NCBI GenBank assembly: GCA_964486825.1
Contig: CAZAQS010000178.1
Span: forward strand, 1 to 9,839
Source: CAZAQS01 sp964486825
Lineage (GTDB): Bacteria > Chloroflexota > Anaerolineae > Anaerolineales > UBA4823
Direction of reading: 5' to 3'
DNA: 9,839 nt
Part shown: positions 6,550 to 9,839 of the stretch, one piece after another
Layout of the letters: every line of letters begins with the position of its first letter
Numbering within the stretch: the first letter of the stretch is position 1
Notes under the pieces: model-generated
Databases searched by the model: none
What the model was told of the DNA's origin: nothing
Seen by the model: the letters and a program-made list of their open reading frames with translations, nothing else
Position numbers and translations under genes: made by a program

Positions 6550-6795
6550 TCAATTTGCAGGATCGTGGGTCGCTACGATTTGCCAGACTCTGTCTACAAA
6601 CGGTTGGCAGCAACCCAGGATCTCTATCTTGATATCTGTTACCGGGCCGGCTAATACGACTTGTGGATATTGTTTGTGCTGTGGGCAAGATATATAGGAT
6701 AGCTTCACCTCGAGTTGAGCCAGGACGCTATCTACCACGGTTTGGGACAGTTTATCTTGTGGGTTAACCTTTATAAGGTCGACGTTGGTAATCAT
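6550..6795 (-). CDS. Small Cys/His-containing protein of unknown function
   Basis: 81 residues from ATG at 6795. A TTG eleven codons upstream (6828) is possible, but the ATG has a G-rich ribosome site (GGGGGG) about six bases away. The sequence has an N-terminal helix (about 15-31), then SYISCPQH with Cys37 and His40, a beta-type stretch PQVVLAG and IKIEIL, and a Gly-Cys-Cys motif (Cys62, Cys63), followed by a second helix (FVDRVWQIV). The C-x-x-H plus CC arrangement could bind metal or be redox active. I recall small uncharacterised bacterial proteins with a similar CP-x-H ... GCC pattern, but I cannot name a family. It has no signal peptide or membrane segment and is probably cytoplasmic. 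It is transcribed toward pstS, 165 bases upstream of it, but pstS has its own promoter, so linkage to phosphate is only positional. Confidence 0.6.
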   Translation of the reverse strand: MITNVDLIKVNPQDKLSQTVVDSVLAQLEVKLSYISCPQHKQYPQVVLAGPVTDIKIEILGCCQPFVDRVWQIVATHDPAN

Positions 6796-7153
6796 TATTT
6801 TCCCCCCGAAAAGGTGTACAACCGGCAAAAATCGCTAAGCGTGAAAATTGTCTACCAATAAATTAGGCTGCAGCGAGTTTTTGCTCGATATGCAGTGGCG
6901 CCAAAGACATCAGGACACAGATTTATGATGTCCATAATAGACGTGAATCGGTGTCCTGATTCTAATACATTCATAATTAATTGTACGGAAACCATCTTAA
7001 CCTAGTATGAATGGACGATTTGAGAATCGTTTTGGTTTAGAAGGCCTGAATGAGAGCAGGTTGATGAATATATTATGGGAATAAATGCTACAAAATCAGG
7101 TTAGTTTTTGATTAAAGCTGGATTGGGGTTGTCAGACTTTTGCCAAATTACGA
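6796..7153. other. Gene-free 358-base region
   Basis: AT-rich with no convincing reading frame. It contains the inverted repeat at 6909-6960 and a small 6-base-arm hairpin at 7015-7030 (ACGATT/AATCGT). No clear sigma70 promoter or U-tailed terminator was found for either neighbour. It probably holds the leader and promoter of the small gene at 6550-6795, and possibly remnants of an inserted element. Confidence 0.5.
6909..6960. repeat. Inverted repeat, hairpin or MITE-like remnant
   Basis: Arms ATCAGGACAC (6909-6918) and GTGTCCTGAT (6951-6960) match perfectly. After one A/G mismatch the pairing continues with GATT/AATC (6920-6923 and 6946-6949). The loop is 22 bases and itself contains another GTCC. 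The whole is 52 bases in a non-coding stretch, without a U-run on either side. It could be a transcribed hairpin, a repetitive extragenic element, or the ends of a decayed mobile element. No target-site duplication was recognised. Confidence 0.6.
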
Positions 7154-7699
7154 TTATTTGAATCTTATGGCCTTTGCTAACCCACTCAGGTCACTGTCTT
7201 CCTGGCTCATGCTGGTAAGCAGGTACCAACCAGTGATCACCAGCAGAGGTAGCTCTTTTAAGCATATGAAGGCATCTTGCTGCAGGATCACTTGTGCTCC
7301 AATCTTGAACAAACCTTGCTCAGGTTTGAATTGGACCAATCGCTCGCCTTCTGCGTTTGTGAATTCCCATTTGTTTGCCCAAAAGTTAGAGTTTTCCCAA
7401 TAGAATTTGAGACCATTTGTCAATAACAAGCTCCCTTGCCCTTTCAAAGAAGCTTCAAAATTAGCCTCCACGGTATCATCCATCGCTGATTTAATGGAAA
7501 CACGTGGGTATATAACCCGGCTGGATCGGAATATCCACATTCCAGTAGCCGCCTGACCGACTGCATGGGGCAATTTACCGCCCACCCAATTGAGCGTGGC
7601 AACTATGTCTTCCTCCGCCAGGAGCGTGTACCTTCGCTGGAGCAAACCGGATTGGACCCATTTCATCTCTAAGCTATCAATTTCGGCAATCGTCTTCAT
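7154..7699 (-). CDS. Uncharacterised beta-rich protein, possible tubby/LURP-one-like fold
   Basis: 181 residues from ATG at 7699 (GGAG ten bases upstream). A TTG start at 7723 would add eight residues but has a poor ribosome site. The sequence alternates short strands and turns with many Trp and Tyr residues: W14, Y24, W38, W55, Y64, Y100/W101, W107, W111, W158. This fits a compact antiparallel beta barrel. The layout (repeated LL/RY strands, IFRSSRVIYPRVSI, NGLKFYWE, NFWANKWEF, then a hydrophobic segment LPLLVITGWYLLTSM at about 150-164) resembles tubby-C/LURP-one-like single-domain proteins. That is an impression, not a demonstrated homology. There is no signal peptide. The C-terminal hydrophobic stretch could be a buried helix or a membrane contact. 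The gene is monocistronic, preceded by the sixA terminator and a PHO-box-like array, which suggests induction under phosphate limitation. The function is unknown. Confidence 0.7.
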   Translation of the reverse strand: MKTIAEIDSLEMKWVQSGLLQRRYTLLAEEDIVATLNWVGGKLPHAVGQAATGMWIFRSSRVIYPRVSIKSAMDDTVEANFEASLKGQGSLLLTNGLKFYWENSNFWANKWEFTNAEGERLVQFKPEQGLFKIGAQVILQQDAFICLKELPLLVITGWYLLTSMSQEDSDLSGLAKAIRFK

Positions 7700-7786
7700 C
7701 GGAGAGGTACTCCATCGTGGCAAGCTTCCAATTCTTATAGATCATCGTTAAGATATCACGCTTTGTTTATCGGTTTATGTCTTGCT

Positions 7787-7825
7787 GGTTAACCTTCATT
7801 GAACAAAATGTAAAGGGAATATTAA
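7787..7825 (-). promoter_or_regulatory. Second PHO-box-like array upstream of the 181-residue gene
   Basis: On the minus strand, TTAATA (7820-7825), TTTACA (7809-7814), TTCAAT (7798-7803) and TTAACC (7787-7792) occur at exact 11-base steps. The first two hexamers are identical, and in the same order and spacing, to the first two at the pstS promoter. The best -10 candidate is CATAAA (7774-7779), seven bases downstream of the array, which is weaker than at pstS. The array points toward the gene starting at 7699. Confidence 0.6.
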
Positions 7826-7875
7826 CGGCCATTTTTAACGGGTTAAACCACCCATTGTCTGGGAGAATTTCAGGA

Positions 7876-7910
7876 AGCAAAACGCCCGGCATTTCACCGG
7901 GCGTTTTGCT
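7876..7910 (-). terminator. Intrinsic terminator after sixA
   Basis: A perfect 14-base stem, AGCAAAACGCCCGG (7876-7889) with CCGGGCGTTTTGCT (7897-7910), encloses a 7-base loop. The GC-rich core is flanked by A4/T4, so it can work in both directions. It lies 17 bases after the sixA stop, and as both flanking genes are on the minus strand it serves the CHAD-sixA unit. It isolates that unit from the gene at 7154-7699. Confidence 0.88.
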
Positions 7911-7926
7911 AGATATACCCTTATGA

Positions 7927-8406
7927 TTACAGGATCAAGATCTTGGGGGGCAGGAGCCAGGTCAGGTAGCCTTTCAAGCTGGATGGGTCTGGAATATCCA
8001 CGCAAGCCAGGCCGCCTTTCTCCAATTCTATCCGGTTGCCTCCGGTCAGGTCTGAAATGACGGCGCTGAATTCTGGCTCGTGCCCTACCAGCATCAAAAC
8101 GCTCGCCTCAGAGTGGAGTTCGAGGATTTCGGCCAGTTTTTGAATATCGAAGCCATGCGCCAGTCGTTCATCCTCGTGTAAATATTTCTTCATTTTAAAC
8201 TGGTTAGCGATGATAACGGCTGTCTGGCGAGAGCGAGTGAGTGGGCTGGTGATGATCCTTTCCAGGCCAAGATCTAGCCGGGAGAGAGTTTCGGCAGTCA
8301 TCTCGAGGTGTTGCTTGCCCTTGCTTGTCAGTGGGCGTTCCCGGTCATCACCCTGCCATTCAATCGGACTGCCTGCTAAACCATGTCTTAGGAAATATAG
8401 GATCAT
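7927..8406 (-). CDS. sixA: SixA-type phosphohistidine phosphatase
   Basis: 159 residues, the usual size of SixA. It belongs to the histidine phosphatase superfamily: LRHG at 6-9 gives the phospho-accepting His8 and Arg7, ITSPLTRSRQTA at 52-63 carries the second active-site arginine, and VGHEPEF at 107-113 carries the second His (His109). E. coli SixA removes phosphate from histidine in phosphorelay or phosphotransferase proteins; the substrate here is unknown. The ATG at 8406 is preceded by GAGGAG five bases away, so translation should be strong. It follows the CHAD gene by 49 bases without an intervening terminator and is closed by the hairpin at 7876-7910, indicating a two-gene operon. The pairing with a polyphosphate-binding CHAD protein suggests a role in phosphate or polyphosphate physiology, which is inference. 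The C-terminus (PPKILIL) is short and hydrophobic. Confidence 0.9.
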   Translation of the reverse strand: MILYFLRHGLAGSPIEWQGDDRERPLTSKGKQHLEMTAETLSRLDLGLERIITSPLTRSRQTAVIIANQFKMKKYLHEDERLAHGFDIQKLAEILELHSEASVLMLVGHEPEFSAVISDLTGGNRIELEKGGLACVDIPDPSSLKGYLTWLLPPKILIL

Positions 8407-8455
8407 ATGGGCTCCTCAATACAAAGATCGAAGCGCATATACATACTCAGTGTAG

Positions 8456-9775
8456 CTATAGAGCAGCCACAGACAGCGCCAGGTTCTGGCGGAACTCAGG
8501 TTGGTTGAACCGCTCCCATACCTCTGGGAAGGTGCGCATCAAGCGGTGACGCTCGGCATGCTTGGCAGCCAGGTAAACAACCACCGGCTCAGGGCTTCGG
8601 CGCTCGGACATGGGCAGGTCCAGGTGGCTAAATTCCATATGAGCCAGGAAATCGCTTAGCAATTGTGTTGCGACCTGGGCATCATTCAGGTCTCCTAAGT
8701 GATCCTGCATGTTTTTCAGGACGCCGATCACATTTTTAGCCTCTTTTCCTAAGATCTCCCGGAAAAATTCCACCGCATACCGCAGCTTTTTAAACTCGAT
8801 CCGCAAAGCATGTAGCTGTTCCAGGGTAGCCGACACGAGCAATTGGTCATAGGCTCGTACCGTAGCGAACCGGCTATAGATAAGAACCGGGGCAACATCT
8901 CGCGCCAGTGGAGGAACCGGGCATTCGGGAGATAATACCCTGACCCCTTTTCCGGGAGTCTGCACAAAGACATTGAATTTGCGCTTGAATACGGCATATT
9001 CGGGACTGTTCAAGTGCGCCAGCATGGCTTCGCGAGCAACCTCACGTTGTTTCTGCCACGCTTCTACCAGGACTTCTAATCCAGTACGCTGCTCGGCAGA
9101 TAGCTCCTCCATATAATGGTTTGCCTTTTCGATGAACACGTCCATATCTCGCACAGCTCCCAGGGCTCGCCCGGTAGCTTTCAAACCGCGCAGATGTCTC
9201 CGTACGACCTTGGGCTCGAAGGCTTGCTCGAAGAGATCGAATGCTGCCCGCATTCGCCGGGTAGCAACGCGCATATCGTGCAGCTCTTCAATATCCTCGC
9301 CCAGGCGCGTGCCCCGCTCATGCTTGAGCATCTCGGCAAAATGGTAGAGTAAAGTTTTGCGACCGGCTTCTGCCAGTGTATCTCCCGTGGACAAGCCCGG
9401 ACTTTTTAATGCTTCCGGGAAAGGTAGCTCTCCAGTGCGACTCTCGGATACGATCCTCTCAAATCCGGCTTCTTCCAGGTCATCGATGATCTGTTCTCGA
9501 ATTTCAGCACGCTTTTGCTCACCGGTCTCCGGGTCCTGGAGTGCCTCAGCATCGTCAGCGGAGAGACTTTCAGCATCAAGCATGGCGGGTTGAGAGCCCC
9601 TCTCGTTGGGGGGCGCTTGCGTTTTGGGAGTGAGGGCGGCTGGTGTACTGGTAGAAGGCTCGGACTGGCTGGGTTCAATGTTTTCCAAAATATTTTCTCC
9701 TTTGGTAGTACTCGCCTCACCTGGGACGTTCTCCGATAATGCAGGCGTTCGGTTTCGGGGTTTAAAAATATCCAT
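8456..9775 (-). CDS. CHAD domain protein, predicted polyphosphate-binding
   Basis: 439 residues from ATG at 9775. Residues 1 to about 130 are Pro/Ser/Thr/Glu-rich and probably disordered. The CHAD domain spans about 137-430. Two helical half-repeats are visible, each with the conserved basic face: HDMRVATRRMRAAFDLFE at 166-183 (His166, Arg169, Arg173, Arg174) and LHALRIEFKKLRYAVEFF at 321-338 (His322, Arg325, Lys329, Lys330, Arg332). LKNMQDHLGDLNDAQV at about 353-368 is also characteristic. CHAD domains bind polyphosphate through this basic surface and often target proteins to polyphosphate granules. The CYTH (triphosphatase) partner domain often fused to CHAD is not in the visible part. The ATG has a weak ribosome site (CGTGGT), and the frame stays open for about 21 codons to the window edge, so the true start could lie outside. 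It is the first visible gene of the CHAD-sixA unit. Confidence 0.88.
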   Translation of the reverse strand: MDIFKPRNRTPALSENVPGEASTTKGENILENIEPSQSEPSTSTPAALTPKTQAPPNERGSQPAMLDAESLSADDAEALQDPETGEQKRAEIREQIIDDLEEAGFERIVSESRTGELPFPEALKSPGLSTGDTLAEAGRKTLLYHFAEMLKHERGTRLGEDIEELHDMRVATRRMRAAFDLFEQAFEPKVVRRHLRGLKATGRALGAVRDMDVFIEKANHYMEELSAEQRTGLEVLVEAWQKQREVAREAMLAHLNSPEYAVFKRKFNVFVQTPGKGVRVLSPECPVPPLARDVAPVLIYSRFATVRAYDQLLVSATLEQLHALRIEFKKLRYAVEFFREILGKEAKNVIGVLKNMQDHLGDLNDAQVATQLLSDFLAHMEFSHLDLPMSERRSPEPVVVYLAAKHAERHRLMRTFPEVWERFNQPEFRQNLALSVAAL

Positions 9776-9790
9776 ACCACGGGTTCGAAA

Positions 9791-9803
9791 CTGGCGGCGC
9801 CAG
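9791..9803 (-). other. Short GC hairpin before the CHAD start
   Basis: CTGGC and GCCAG (9791-9795 and 9799-9803) pair around three bases, 16 bases upstream of the CHAD ATG. It is small and could be a leader hairpin, or simply part of the coding sequence if the CHAD frame begins upstream of the window. Confidence 0.25.
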
Positions 9804-9839
9804 AAACAGACCTGTCCCCTGGAGAGATCAACCTCCTGT

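Noticed and set aside
7015..7030. ACGATT/AATCGT hairpin followed by T-rich sequence as a terminator
   Set aside because: Only six AT-biased pairs, oriented for the plus strand where no gene exists.
9406..9831. 141-codon minus-strand frame from a TTG at 9831 overlapping the CHAD gene
   Set aside because: It is out of frame with a clear CHAD protein, its translation is Pro/Ser/Arg-rich without recognisable motifs, and the AGGAGG in front of it abuts the TTG with no spacing.
1..9839. CRISPR arrays, tRNA or rRNA genes, intact insertion sequences, toxin-antitoxin or defence genes
   Set aside because: No regularly spaced repeats, cloverleaf-like segments, transposase motifs or defence-protein motifs were recognised on either strand.

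Overview
The window reads as a piece of a Chloroflexota (probably Anaerolineae-type) chromosome. This rests on protein style: a PstS lipoprotein with a long Pro/Thr/Ala tether, a short PDZ-less HtrA-type protease in front of a MoxR-type ATPase, and moderate GC. It is an inference, since there is no rRNA or other marker gene. Every convincing gene lies on the minus strand, so transcription runs from high to low coordinates.

In the direction of transcription the layout is as follows. (1) A CHAD-domain protein (8456-9775) and a SixA-type phosphohistidine phosphatase (7927-8406) form a probable two-gene unit closed by a strong intrinsic terminator (7876-7910). (2) An uncharacterised beta-rich 181-residue protein (7154-7699) follows. 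(3) A gap of about 360 bases has no gene but holds a long inverted repeat. (4) A small Cys-rich protein (6550-6795) comes next. (5) The phosphate uptake operon pstS-pstC-pstA-pstB then phoU runs from 6384 down to 1292. (6) A membrane-anchored trypsin-like protease (203-1036) is followed by the first 46 codons of a probable MoxR-family AAA+ ATPase at the left edge.

The theme is phosphate. PstS captures orthophosphate outside the membrane, PstC/PstA form the channel, PstB drives transport, and PhoU couples transport to signalling. CHAD domains bind polyphosphate, so the neighbouring CHAD-SixA unit probably belongs to the same physiology.

The most interesting signals are regulatory. Upstream of pstS there are five TT-starting hexamers at exact 11-base spacing (6439-6488), ending nine bases before a TATACT -10 element. 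This is the architecture of a PHO box bound by a PhoB/PhoP-type regulator. A second array of four such hexamers (7787-7825), whose first two members are identical to those at pstS, precedes the uncharacterised 181-residue gene. That gene is therefore a candidate new Pho-regulon member. phoU has its own sigma70-like promoter with a 15-base palindrome over the -35. The protease gene has a palindrome over its -10. The pstS-pstC gap carries two hairpins that may set the excess of binding protein over permease. No wholly new multi-gene system is evident. No tRNA, rRNA, CRISPR array or intact insertion sequence was seen.
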